From the NCBI GenBank assembly GCA_900543885.1, contig UQTA01000020.1:1-44399 (forward strand): a stretch of 44,399 bases of DNA, written 5' to 3'. The translations under genes and the position numbers were made by a program. This document shows positions 1 to 6,973 of this stretch, piece by piece. Position 1 is the stretch's first letter. The number at the start of each line of letters is the position of its first letter. Source of the DNA: an uncultured Clostridium sp. Its GTDB lineage: Bacteria > Bacillota > Clostridia > Lachnospirales > Lachnospiraceae. The notes under the pieces were generated by a model, which was given only the letters and a program-made list of their open reading frames with translations, did no database searches and was not told the origin of the DNA.

Positions 1-121
1 CTGCCCTCTATTTACACCCATGTCTCCCGCGCCATGCGCTTAACTGCCTGCTTGCGCAGGCGAGACCTTCGTTAATGGCTTGTAAAAAACAAATGTCTGC
101 TTCGCAGCCGCTTGTTTTTTC
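1..121. repeat. Structured 121-bp tandem repeat, copy 1
   Basis: First of two adjacent, nearly identical 121-bp units; position n matches n+121 with only a few differences. The unit holds GTCTC at 22-26 and GAGAC at 62-66 as an outer stem. Inside it are a GCCTGC/GCAGGC hairpin and a small GCGC hairpin. Further along, AAAAAACAA pairs with TTGTTTTTT around a CTGC/GCAG core. There is no plausible protein gene here. The copy may be cut by the window start, so more units could lie to the left. Confidence 0.85.
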
Positions 122-242
122 CTGCGCTCTATTTACACTCAGGTCTCCCGCGCCATGCGCTCTACTGCCTGCTTGCGCAGGCGAGACCTTCGTTAATGGC
201 TTGTAAAAAACAAATGTCTGCTTCGCAGCCGCTTGTTTTTTC
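122..242. repeat. Structured 121-bp tandem repeat, copy 2
   Basis: Second unit of the tandem, with outer stem arms at 143-147 and 183-187. The first eight bases of a further unit follow at 243-250 before the similarity stops. Read on the minus strand, the order is an A-rich/T-rich hairpin, then an outer helix GGTCTC/GAGACC. That helix encloses a GCCTGC-GCAA-GCAGGC hairpin and a GCGC-ATG-GCGC hairpin. 121 is not a multiple of three, so any reading frame changes between copies, which argues against coding. Confidence 0.85.
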
Positions 243-288
243 CTGCGCTCATTATATCTTACCAATTTTAAAGAAATTTGTAAACTAA

Positions 289-326
289 ATGCCGCAAAAT
301 AGTTTTTTAACGCTATTTTGCGGCAT
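289..326. repeat. Perfect 14-bp inverted repeat (hairpin)
   Basis: ATGCCGCAAAATAG at 289-302 is exactly complementary to 313-326, with a 10-base loop. It sits between tandem copy 2 and the diverged copy 3. On either strand the T tract after the stem is poor (on the minus strand TTTAGTTT), so it could be a weak intrinsic terminator or simply a palindrome. It shares no obvious sequence with the 121-bp unit. Confidence 0.75.
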
Positions 327-344
327 GATCTTTGTTCGTTATTA

Positions 345-457
345 TACTCACGACCCACGCGCTATCGCGCTCCACTGCCTGCTGCCGCAGGCGGGTCGCT
401 GGTTGATGGCACTGAAAAACAACTGTCTGCTTCGCAGCCGCTTGTTTTCTTACGTGC
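345..457. repeat. Diverged third copy of the structured repeat
   Basis: This copy has drifted in sequence but keeps the same plan. The outer arms are GACCC at 352-356 and GGGTC at 393-397. Inside are a GCCTGC/GCAGGC hairpin and a GCGC hairpin, followed by AAAACAA (416-422) pairing with TTGTTTT (442-448) around CTGC/GCAG. Compared with copies 1 and 2, three base pairs of the outer helix have changed on both sides. It lies directly after the prs stop codon. Confidence 0.8.
415..448 (-). terminator. Probable terminator of prs, formed by repeat copy 3
   Basis: On the minus strand, a few bases after the prs stop codon, AAAACAA and TTGTTTT form a stem around a CTGC-GAA-GCAG core. The sequence continues with one more T and then C. 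The stem is right for an intrinsic terminator but the T tract is short, so the assignment is tentative. The same hairpin recurs in the two tandem copies to the left. Confidence 0.45.
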
Positions 458-460
458 TCA

Positions 461-1648
461 TCAAATCTCTCCGTTGTGACGTCTCTGTACCAGTTTCTGG
501 ATCTTGTCTGTTGGGGACAGAGATGCACTGATGGAACGGTCATGGTTTAAGGAGTTGATAATAGCAGCTGTATACTTGCTCATATCAGCTTCCAGATACC
601 ACTTGCGGTCGAAAAGTTCTTTTGGACGGTAATTTAAGTTTGTGGTGATCACATAGTCCAGATATCCCTTTTCATAATATTCATCAAATTTCTCAAGACC
701 ATTGGTGAAAAGACCGAAGGTACAGCATACGATTGCTTTGGCTGCCTTTCTCTCCTTTAATTCCTTACATGTATCCAGCATACTCTCGCCGGAGGAAATC
801 ATATCATCAATAATAAGAACCGTCTTTCCTTCTACGGAAGAACCAAGGAATTCATGTGCAACGATCGGATTGCGTCCATTTACTACTTTGGAGTAATCGC
901 GGCGTTTATAGAACATACCCATATCAACACCCAGGTTATTTGCCAGATATACTGCACGGTTCATAGCGCCTTCATCCGGGCTGATGATCATCAGATGATC
1001 TTTATCGATCTGAGTCGTCTTATCATGAGCAAACAGTGTTTTTACAAACTGGTAAGTAGGCATGAAGTTATCAAATCCATACAGAGGGATCGCATTCTGT
1101 ACTCTTGGGTCATGCGCATCAAACGTAATAATATTCTCAACACCCATTGCGATCAGTTCTTCTAATGCCATAGCGCAGTCTAAAGATTCACGTTTGCTTC
1201 TCTTATGCTGACGACTTTCATATAAGAATGGCATAATTACATTTACACGATGTGCAGTCGCAACACAGGAACCGATGACACGCTTCATATCCTGGAAATG
1301 GTCATCTGGTGACATGTGATTGGTATAACCGCAAACAGTGTAAGGAATACTGTAATTCATTACATCCGCCATTACGAAAATGTCTGTACCTCTGACAGAT
1401 TCATTGATCACTGCTTTTGCCTCACCGGTACCAAATCTGGGGCACTCAAAATCAAGCAGATAAGAATCTACATCATAACCACGGTAATGCAGATCAGCCT
1501 TGCGGCGTTTTAATTCCTCCATATCGTTGCGGCGGAACTGAACGATGTGGGAATCTACCTTAGATGCAAAATCCTTGCAGCTTTCCAGTGCAGCCAGCTT
1601 TAAAGGTGCTACTGGAAGAGAGTCGTTGAATACAAAATTATTAGCCAT
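461..1648 (-). CDS. prs: Ribose-phosphate pyrophosphokinase (divergent long form)
   Basis: Makes PRPP from ribose 5-phosphate and ATP, the precursor of purines, pyrimidines, histidine, tryptophan and NAD. The 395-residue protein is longer than the usual roughly 315. Family signatures are visible: NESVRGTDIF near residue 82 and the PRPP-binding loop VLIIDDMISSGES at 277-289. The stretch DAHD at 177-180 replaces the usual DLHA-type motif, so this belongs to a diverged branch. The start is supported by AAAGGAG upstream of ATG. A near-consensus promoter lies in the 91-base gap to pgeF, so prs can be transcribed on its own. The function is sure at family level; whether a canonical prs exists elsewhere cannot be seen here. 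Confidence 0.93.
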   Translation of the reverse strand: MANNFVFNDSLPVAPLKLAALESCKDFASKVDSHIVQFRRNDMEELKRRKADLHYRGYDVDSYLLDFECPRFGTGEAKAVINESVRGTDIFVMADVMNYSIPYTVCGYTNHMSPDDHFQDMKRVIGSCVATAHRVNVIMPFLYESRQHKRSKRESLDCAMALEELIAMGVENIITFDAHDPRVQNAIPLYGFDNFMPTYQFVKTLFAHDKTTQIDKDHLMIISPDEGAMNRAVYLANNLGVDMGMFYKRRDYSKVVNGRNPIVAHEFLGSSVEGKTVLIIDDMISSGESMLDTCKELKERKAAKAIVCCTFGLFTNGLEKFDEYYEKGYLDYVITTNLNYRPKELFDRKWYLEADMSKYTAAIINSLNHDRSISASLSPTDKIQKLVQRRHNGEI

Positions 1649-1692
1649 GAAAGCATACTCCTTTGTCCTATAATGGTCCTTTGTCTTATTGT

Positions 1693-1721
1693 TTTATACC
1701 ATTTTCCATGTTAAGGGTCAA
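1693..1721 (-). promoter_or_regulatory. Sigma-A-type promoter for prs
   Basis: On the minus strand TTGACC (1716-1721) and TATAAA (1693-1698) are separated by exactly 17 bases. The pair lies between the pgeF stop and the prs ribosome binding site, about 45 bases upstream of the prs ATG. Confidence 0.75.
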
Positions 1722-1739
1722 GTATTCAGGCGTATTTCC

Positions 1740-2603
1740 TTAAAAAATACATGATTTCAGTCCTAAAAAGGCTCCCATATTGCCTCTTTCATTGCCCAAC
1801 TTGCGATGTGAAAAAAGATATTTATGGTTACACATGGTACAGATATTGGTGGTATGGATATTGTCCGGCTTCACTCCTGCTTCCATAAAAATGATCTCAT
1901 TGGCCCGCCACAGATCCAGCTGGTATTTATCCGGGCGTCTGCCTGGTTCAATGATCTCATTGTGCCATTTGGGTCTGAACCCTTCCATAAACGCCTCTGC
2001 CACCTCTTCTCCTACCTCAAAACAGTCCTGACAGATACTCGGTCCTATACAGGTGATCAGATCTTTCGGATCCGTTCCAAAGGCTTTTGTCATGGCATGA
2101 ATGGTACACTGTCCCATTCTGTTTACTGTCCCCCGCCAGCCGGAATGGGAAAGACCGATTGCTTTATGTTTCGGATCCAGAAAATACAACGGTACGCAGT
2201 CTGCATAAAACGTTGCCAGCGTAATACCTTCTACATTGGTGATCAGCCCATCTACATCTGTATAATCTCTCTTACGCACTACCCCCTTTCCCGCATCTTC
2301 TTCTGTTACAAGACGTACATTGGTAGTATGTGTCTGGTTGGATGCCACCATACGGTCTCTGTCTACCCCTAAAGCCTTTGCCATCCGGGTATAGTTTTCC
2401 AGTACTGCCTCTTCCTCATCCCCTTTGTTGTAAGCAAAGTTCATTGTCGCATATTTTCCTTTGCTTGCGCCTCCCAAACGGGTGGAAAATCCGTTTACCA
2501 CAAGACCGGTCTCTTCCAGCGCAGCAAATGAAAGATAAGGAACTCCATTTTCTTCCCTGTTTATAAACACATTGTTTTCATTTTTATAATTCCATTGGAT
2601 CAT
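1740..2603 (-). CDS. pgeF: Polyphenol oxidase / purine nucleoside phosphorylase, YfiH-LACC1 family
   Basis: Cytoplasmic zinc enzyme of the YfiH/YlmD family. Members act on purine nucleosides (phosphorolysis and adenosine deamination), and E. coli PgeF is proposed to edit peptidoglycan precursors. The 287 residues match the family length. The metal and active-site signatures are visible: SNQTHT in the N-terminal third, ADCVP and HSGWRGT in the middle. A C-terminal segment CNHKYLFSHR leads to NMGAFLGL. It is followed by prs, and yraN lies upstream with a 33-base gap. AGAGG about 9 bases ahead of ATG supports the start. Confidence 0.88.
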   Translation of the reverse strand: MIQWNYKNENNVFINREENGVPYLSFAALEETGLVVNGFSTRLGGASKGKYATMNFAYNKGDEEEAVLENYTRMAKALGVDRDRMVASNQTHTTNVRLVTEEDAGKGVVRKRDYTDVDGLITNVEGITLATFYADCVPLYFLDPKHKAIGLSHSGWRGTVNRMGQCTIHAMTKAFGTDPKDLITCIGPSICQDCFEVGEEVAEAFMEGFRPKWHNEIIEPGRRPDKYQLDLWRANEIIFMEAGVKPDNIHTTNICTMCNHKYLFSHRKLGNERGNMGAFLGLKSCIF

Positions 2604-2636
2604 CTGTCTGCCTCTTTTCTATGTAAGATACTAGTA

Positions 2637-2978
2637 TCAGAACGCATTTCGTATCAGCTGTATACGTTCCCTGGTTATACCTACCACATCAAAACGGCAG
2701 GGCGTATTTTCCGGATAACCATAACGGCACAGGTAAAACAATGCTGTTCGCCGTATCTTTTCCTGTTTACGATGATCTACTGCCTCAAAGGGAGATCCCC
2801 AGGATGTATCGGATCTGTACTTTACCTCTGTAAACACCAGTTCTTTTCCCTCCTGGCATACCAGATCGATCTCCCCTTGTCTGCACCGGAAATTTTTCTC
2901 TAAAATACGAAAGCCCTGGCTTTGCAAAAAAGCAGCCGCTGCTTCTTCGTAACGGCTGCCAATTTCCCTTTTATTCAT
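2637..2978 (-). CDS. UPF0102 / YraN family nuclease-like protein
   Basis: A 113-residue protein with the restriction-endonuclease-like fold of the YraN family. The key residues are visible: the GEIDLV core near 35-40 and FTEVKYR near 49-55, an arrangement of acidic residue, E-x-K and Arg as in PD-(D/E)XK enzymes. Its cellular role is not settled. It follows rnhB by 7 bases in the same direction, the usual neighbourhood (rbgA-rnhB-yraN) in Firmicutes, so it is almost certainly part of that operon. Confidence 0.88.
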   Translation of the reverse strand: MNKREIGSRYEEAAAAFLQSQGFRILEKNFRCRQGEIDLVCQEGKELVFTEVKYRSDTSWGSPFEAVDHRKQEKIRRTALFYLCRYGYPENTPCRFDVVGITRERIQLIRNAF

Positions 2979-2985
2979 GAAACTC

Positions 2986-3633
2986 CTATACTTCTACAAA
3001 ATGACCAATAAAGCTTCTTCTGTGGATGGGACATGGTCCAAATGCCTTTAATGCCTCAATATGAGCCTTTGTGCCATATCCTTTATGCTTTCCAAAGCCA
3101 TACTCAGGATAGATCTCATCGTACTCCATCATCATATGATCCCTGGTAACTTTCGCTAAAATACTGGCCGCTGCAATGGATACGCTTTTAGCATCTCCTT
3201 TTACAATGGGGATCTGAGGGATCTGAACACCTGGAATGGTCACAGCGTCATTTAATAAAAGACCCGGTTCCACACCAAGACCTTTAATCGCCTCTCTCAT
3301 TGCCTCATAAGTAGCCTGCAGGATATTGATCTCATCGATTCTCTGAGGAGTGGCGATCCCCACGCTCCAGGCAACTGCCTTTTCCTTGATCTCCAAGAAA
3401 AGTTCTTCCCTGCGTTTTTCAGAAAGCTTTTTGGAATCATTAAGATATAAGATCTGGCAGTTTTTTGGAAGAATGACCGCTCCCGCTGCCACTGGACCTG
3501 CAAGAGGTCCTCTTCCAGCCTCATCAATGCCGCAGATCAGCTCATACTGAGCATTTTCCTTCTCGTAGGCCTTCATCTCTTCCAGTCTTAAAAGTTCTTT
3601 TTCCAGTTTTTCCCCTTTTAACTCTCTGGCCAT
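2986..3633 (-). CDS. rnhB: Ribonuclease HII
   Basis: Cuts the RNA strand of RNA-DNA hybrids and removes single ribonucleotides from DNA. The 215 residues carry the N-terminal signature GIDEAGRGPLAGPV with the catalytic DE pair, then NDSKKLSEKRR. The later acidic position lies in LLNDAVTI, and RDHMM follows. The start codon abuts the stop of rbgA with no gap, so the two are translated together. Confidence 0.96.
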   Translation of the reverse strand: MARELKGEKLEKELLRLEEMKAYEKENAQYELICGIDEAGRGPLAGPVAAGAVILPKNCQILYLNDSKKLSEKRREELFLEIKEKAVAWSVGIATPQRIDEINILQATYEAMREAIKGLGVEPGLLLNDAVTIPGVQIPQIPIVKGDAKSVSIAAASILAKVTRDHMMMEYDEIYPEYGFGKHKGYGTKAHIEALKAFGPCPIHRRSFIGHFVEV

Positions 3634-4506
3634 TTATTTCACCTTGATCCTGTCTTTATAATCCTCTGCCTTTTCCAGGCTGATGCGGCCTAATTTGCCT
3701 CCACGGAAATCGTCTAAAAGCAAAGCGGCTGCCCTTGACAGATCCAGTTCTCCGCCCTTCATCAGGCAGGCGCGGTTTCTTGCAATCTCTTCTAAGACTT
3801 TTACCCGTTCCTCATTTACATCTTCAATGCCAAAACGCTCTTTTACCACCTGCGGATAATCTTTCTCTAAAAGGCTGATCAGCTCACATGCCAGCTCATC
3901 TTTATTTAAGATCTGATCATTAATAGAACCGATCAAAGCCAGATGAAGGCCTACCTGCTGATCCTCAAAGCGTGGCCATAAGATGCCTGGAGTATCTAAA
4001 AGCTCCAATGTTTTATTTAAGCGGATCCACTGATTTCCCTTTGTAACACCAGGCTTATTTCCTGTTTTAGCGCAGGCTTTCCCTGCAAAAGAATTGATAA
4101 AAGTAGATTTTCCTACGTTAGGGATACCCACTACCATTGTACGGATCGGGCGGTTTAAAATTCCCCTGCGTCTGTCTCTTTCAATCTTTTCTTTACATGC
4201 CTCCTGCTGCACCGCCTGTACCTGCTTTAAGGTTCCCTTGTTCCGGGCATCGATCTTTACTACATGGATCCCCATGTCCTCAAACATCTGAGCCCATTTG
4301 TGTGTCTGTCCCTCATCTGCCAGATCTGCCTTGTTTAGCAGGACCATTCTTGCCTTTCCAGCGGCAAGTTTATCAATATCCGGGTTACGGCTGGAAAAAG
4401 GGACTCTGGCATCTAGTAATTCGATCACCAGATCGATCAGCTTAATATCTTCCTGCATTGCCCTTTTTGCCTTGGTCATATGACCTGGATACCACTGTAT
4501 ATTCAT
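3634..4506 (-). CDS. rbgA: Ribosome biogenesis GTPase RbgA (YlqF)
   Basis: Circularly permuted GTPase needed for late assembly of the 50S subunit. In the 290-residue protein the G motifs come in permuted order: NKAD (G4) at 58-61, then the P-loop GIPNVGKST (G1) at 127-135 and DTPG (G3) at 171-174. A C-terminal helical ANTAR-like domain follows. The N-terminal WYPGHM is typical of the family. It is flanked by lepB upstream and rnhB downstream, the common Firmicute order rplS-lepB-rbgA-rnhB. Confidence 0.96.
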   Translation of the reverse strand: MNIQWYPGHMTKAKRAMQEDIKLIDLVIELLDARVPFSSRNPDIDKLAAGKARMVLLNKADLADEGQTHKWAQMFEDMGIHVVKIDARNKGTLKQVQAVQQEACKEKIERDRRRGILNRPIRTMVVGIPNVGKSTFINSFAGKACAKTGNKPGVTKGNQWIRLNKTLELLDTPGILWPRFEDQQVGLHLALIGSINDQILNKDELACELISLLEKDYPQVVKERFGIEDVNEERVKVLEEIARNRACLMKGGELDLSRAAALLLDDFRGGKLGRISLEKAEDYKDRIKVK

Positions 4507-4518
4507 CTTTTAACTCCT

Positions 4519-5061
4519 TTACGATACAAAGCCCAGATCCAATAACGGCAGCATGCGAAACCATACTTTGCCCAGTATCTGTTCTCTTTTTACATTTCCA
4601 ATATTTGGAAAACGGCTGTCTTCACTGCTCCCCCGGTTGTCCCCCAACAGAAAATATTCTTTTTCTCCCAGGCGCACCGGATCTACAGCTCTTCCTGACA
4701 GGGAAACTTCTCCCATCTTATCATCTTTTAAAGGTTCTCCGTCAATATATACAAGACCGTTTCTGATCTGCACTGTCTCTCCCGGAAGACCAATGATCCG
4801 CTTCACATTTTTTTTGCCGTCTTCCCTCTCAAAGACCACCACATCAAAGCGACCTGGATCTCCTGTCACATAGGTAATGCGGTTCATAAGAACCACGTCC
4901 TGGGCCCTTAACTGTGGCTGCATGGAATTGCCGGATATAAGGATCTGCTCTCCAAATCCATAAACCAGAAACCAGCCGCAGGCAATAGCTACCACAATAT
5001 TTACGATCCACCTTACAGCCTTTCGCAGCCAGGCTGTGTCTTCATTAATATAGAAATCCAA
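4519..5061 (-). CDS. lepB: Signal peptidase I (first of two)
   Basis: Membrane serine protease that removes signal peptides from exported proteins. The 180 residues have one membrane segment at about 18-36, the catalytic Ser46 in GNSMQP and the catalytic Lys87 in VKRIIGLPGE. The box GDNRGSSEDSR is near 138-148. The start codon is TTG, preceded by GGGGG at seven bases, with no better ATG nearby. It lies 12 bases ahead of rbgA, while the rplS terminator lies behind it, so it may open its own transcript or depend on read-through. A paralogue lies at 12188-12769. Confidence 0.93.
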   Translation of the reverse strand: MDFYINEDTAWLRKAVRWIVNIVVAIACGWFLVYGFGEQILISGNSMQPQLRAQDVVLMNRITYVTGDPGRFDVVVFEREDGKKNVKRIIGLPGETVQIRNGLVYIDGEPLKDDKMGEVSLSGRAVDPVRLGEKEYFLLGDNRGSSEDSRFPNIGNVKREQILGKVWFRMLPLLDLGFVS

Positions 5062-5112
5062 ACTGTTACCCCCGTCTGTGTGCGCCTGTCTGCAACCTGC
5101 CCTTTATGAGCT

Positions 5113-5142
5113 AAAAAGGGGCAATTTACATTGCCCCTTTTT
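5113..5142 (-). terminator. Intrinsic terminator of rplS
   Basis: AAAAAGGGGCAA (5113-5124) pairs exactly with TTGCCCCTTTTT (5131-5142) around a six-base loop. On the minus strand the stem ends in TTTTT just downstream of rplS. The run of A and T on both sides makes it potentially bidirectional. Confidence 0.9.
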
Positions 5143-5160
5143 TAATCATTCCTGCTTCAA

Positions 5161-5508
5161 TTATTTAACTAACTCTTTTACCTTAGCAGCCTTACCTACT
5201 CTGTCTCTTAAGTAGTTCAGTTTTGCTCTTCTTACTTTACCCTTACGAACAACTTCTACGTTGTCAACGCTTGGGGAATGTAATGGCCAGGTCTTTTCAA
5301 CGCCGATACCGTTGGAGTTCTTTCTTACTGTGAAAGTCTCTCTTGCTCCGCCGTTCTGTCTCTTAATAACAGTTCCTTCGAAGATCTGGATTCTCTCGCG
5401 GTTACCCTCTTTGATCTTGTTGTATACCTTTACAGTATCACCAACTTTAAAGCTAGGTACGTTTTCCTTTAACTGTGCTGCTTCGATATTCTTAATAATT
5501 TCGTTCAT
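5161..5508 (-). CDS. rplS: 50S ribosomal protein L19
   Basis: L19 sits at the 30S-50S interface. The 115-residue product contains the family signature VRKNSNGIGVEKTWPLHSP followed by a basic C-terminus (GKVRRAKLNYLRDR). A longer frame could start six codons earlier, but GAAGGAGG lies 8 bases ahead of the ATG at 5508, and that sequence would fall inside the longer form, so 5508 is the better start. It has its own promoter, leader hairpin and terminator, making it a single-gene unit. Confidence 0.96.
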   Translation of the reverse strand: MNEIIKNIEAAQLKENVPSFKVGDTVKVYNKIKEGNRERIQIFEGTVIKRQNGGARETFTVRKNSNGIGVEKTWPLHSPSVDNVEVVRKGKVRRAKLNYLRDRVGKAAKVKELVK

Positions 5509-5549
5509 GGTGTGAACCTCCTTCATCTATTGGATGTTCTTAATACTCT

Positions 5550-5574
5550 GTGTTATAAATCCTGTTCATAACAC
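5550..5574 (-). promoter_or_regulatory. Leader hairpin upstream of rplS
   Basis: GTGTTAT (5550-5556) and ATAACAC (5568-5574) form a perfect 7-bp stem in the untranslated leader between the rplS promoter and its ribosome binding site. Leaders that bind the ribosomal protein are known for L19 in other Firmicutes. This stem is a candidate for such a control element, but no consensus match could be made by eye. Confidence 0.4.
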
Positions 5575-5615
5575 TTCAGTAGCAGAGGACCATCTATTCT
5601 TGTCACAACAAATTG

Positions 5616-5644
5616 ATATTATCATAGTTTTTTATTAAATGCAA
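5616..5644 (-). promoter_or_regulatory. Sigma-A-type promoter for rplS
   Basis: On the minus strand TTGCAT (5639-5644) and TAATAT (5616-5621) are spaced by 17 bases. Transcription would begin near 5608, leaving a leader of about 100 bases before the rplS ATG. Confidence 0.75.
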
Positions 5645-5656
5645 GTGTTTTTTCTA

Positions 5657-6943
5657 TTATTTTGTTACAGTGTTTTTCCCATCTGTTTTTAAAATCTGGA
5701 TACAGACCTTCTTAATACGGTTTCCATTGACTCTGTGAGCAGACAGGCGGATATTTCCCACTGTAACCATTTCTCCCTGAACCGGAATGTGATCCAGTTT
5801 TTCTATAATAAGTCCGCCAATGGAATCATAATCTTCCGAATGCAGGGAAAGTCCCAGTCTGTCATTTACATCATCCAGACTCATGGCACCATCTACTAAG
5901 TAAACGCCATGTCCCAGCTTCACAAAATCCTTTTCCTCATCTGCATCATACTCATCGCGGATATCACCTACGATTTCTTCCAGAATATCTTCCAGAGTGA
6001 CCAGTCCGGCGGTAGTTCCGTATTCGTCTAAGACAACTGCAATATTATTGGAAGTTTTCCGCATTTCCAGCATTAATTCTGAAACCTTTTTGGCCTCGAA
6101 AGTATAAAGTGGTTTTCTCAGATGTTCTTTGATTGAAAATTTTTCCCTCTCGTCCTCTAACAGCAGGTCTTTAATATTAATAATGCCTACTACATTATCC
6201 TTGCTGTCCTGATAAACCGGAAAACGGGTATAACGGGTCTTGCGGAATTTTTCCATCAGTTCCTCATAACTTGCGTCAATATCAATAAAAGTCATATTCA
6301 CGCGAGGTACCATAATGTCTCCTGCAACAGAATCATCCAGATCAAACACATTATTGATCATGTTCTTTTCATCTGTCTCAATCACGCCTTTTTCATGTCC
6401 CACTGCCACAATGGTACGAAGTTCATCTTCTGTCATAACATCAGACTTCTTATTGGGATCCACATGAAGCAGACGCAGAATACAACCGGACATTTGATTC
6501 ACTGCCCAGATTGCCGGTGTCAGCAATGTCATTAAAAGATAAATATTTCTGGCACTCTTCATGGCGATCTTGTCCGCTTCTAAAGAAGCCATGGTCTTTG
6601 GTGTGATCTCACCAAAAATCAGGATCAGAACGGTCAGTACGCCTGTGGCTATACCAACAGCAGCATTTCCAAAAATATCTGCTGCCAGAATGGTCATAAT
6701 AGAGGACGTGGACAGATTTACCACGTTATTTCCGATCAATATGGCACTTAACATCTTGCTTTTATTATCATGAAGCTTTAATACACAGGCTGCCGCCTTG
6801 TTTCCGTCATCTGCCAGTGTACGCATGCGGATCTTATTTACCATGGTAAGAGCCGTTTCCGCAGAAGAAAAATAGGCAGATAATGCCAGTAAAATAACAA
6901 TAATAATGATACGCAGGGCAATCGTATTGCCTGTTGGGTCCAT
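5657..6943 (-). CDS. Hemolysin-C/CorC-type membrane protein with CBS domains
   Basis: A 428-residue CNNM/CorC-family protein. The N-terminal DUF21 domain (about 1-190) has hydrophobic segments at about 10-25, 60-80, 95-115 and 130-150 and the conserved FGEITPK. A pair of CBS domains (about 205-330) begins at DIMVPR and contains VLDEYGTTAGLVTLEDILEE at the end. The C-terminal CorC/HlyC transporter-associated domain covers about 340-425. Relatives are linked to Mg2+ or other cation export and homeostasis. The old name hemolysin should not be taken literally. It lies between trmD and rplS with a 30-base gap to trmD. Confidence 0.9.
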   Translation of the reverse strand: MDPTGNTIALRIIIIVILLALSAYFSSAETALTMVNKIRMRTLADDGNKAAACVLKLHDNKSKMLSAILIGNNVVNLSTSSIMTILAADIFGNAAVGIATGVLTVLILIFGEITPKTMASLEADKIAMKSARNIYLLMTLLTPAIWAVNQMSGCILRLLHVDPNKKSDVMTEDELRTIVAVGHEKGVIETDEKNMINNVFDLDDSVAGDIMVPRVNMTFIDIDASYEELMEKFRKTRYTRFPVYQDSKDNVVGIINIKDLLLEDEREKFSIKEHLRKPLYTFEAKKVSELMLEMRKTSNNIAVVLDEYGTTAGLVTLEDILEEIVGDIRDEYDADEEKDFVKLGHGVYLVDGAMSLDDVNDRLGLSLHSEDYDSIGGLIIEKLDHIPVQGEMVTVGNIRLSAHRVNGNRIKKVCIQILKTDGKNTVTK

Positions 6944-6973
6944 TTTTACAATCTCCTTAACATCTTAATACAT

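Noticed and set aside
1..457. CRISPR array
   Set aside because: The units are long, contiguous and nearly identical throughout, with no short repeat plus variable spacer pattern.
8..543. Open frames of 116, 80 and 76 residues over the left-edge repeats
   Set aside because: They run through the structured repeats; the 121-bp period shifts the frame between copies, the translations are low in recognisable pattern and lack ribosome binding sites.
5509..5526. Longer rplS start at 5526
   Set aside because: The strong ribosome binding site GAAGGAGG would lie inside the coding sequence; ATG 5508 is correctly placed.
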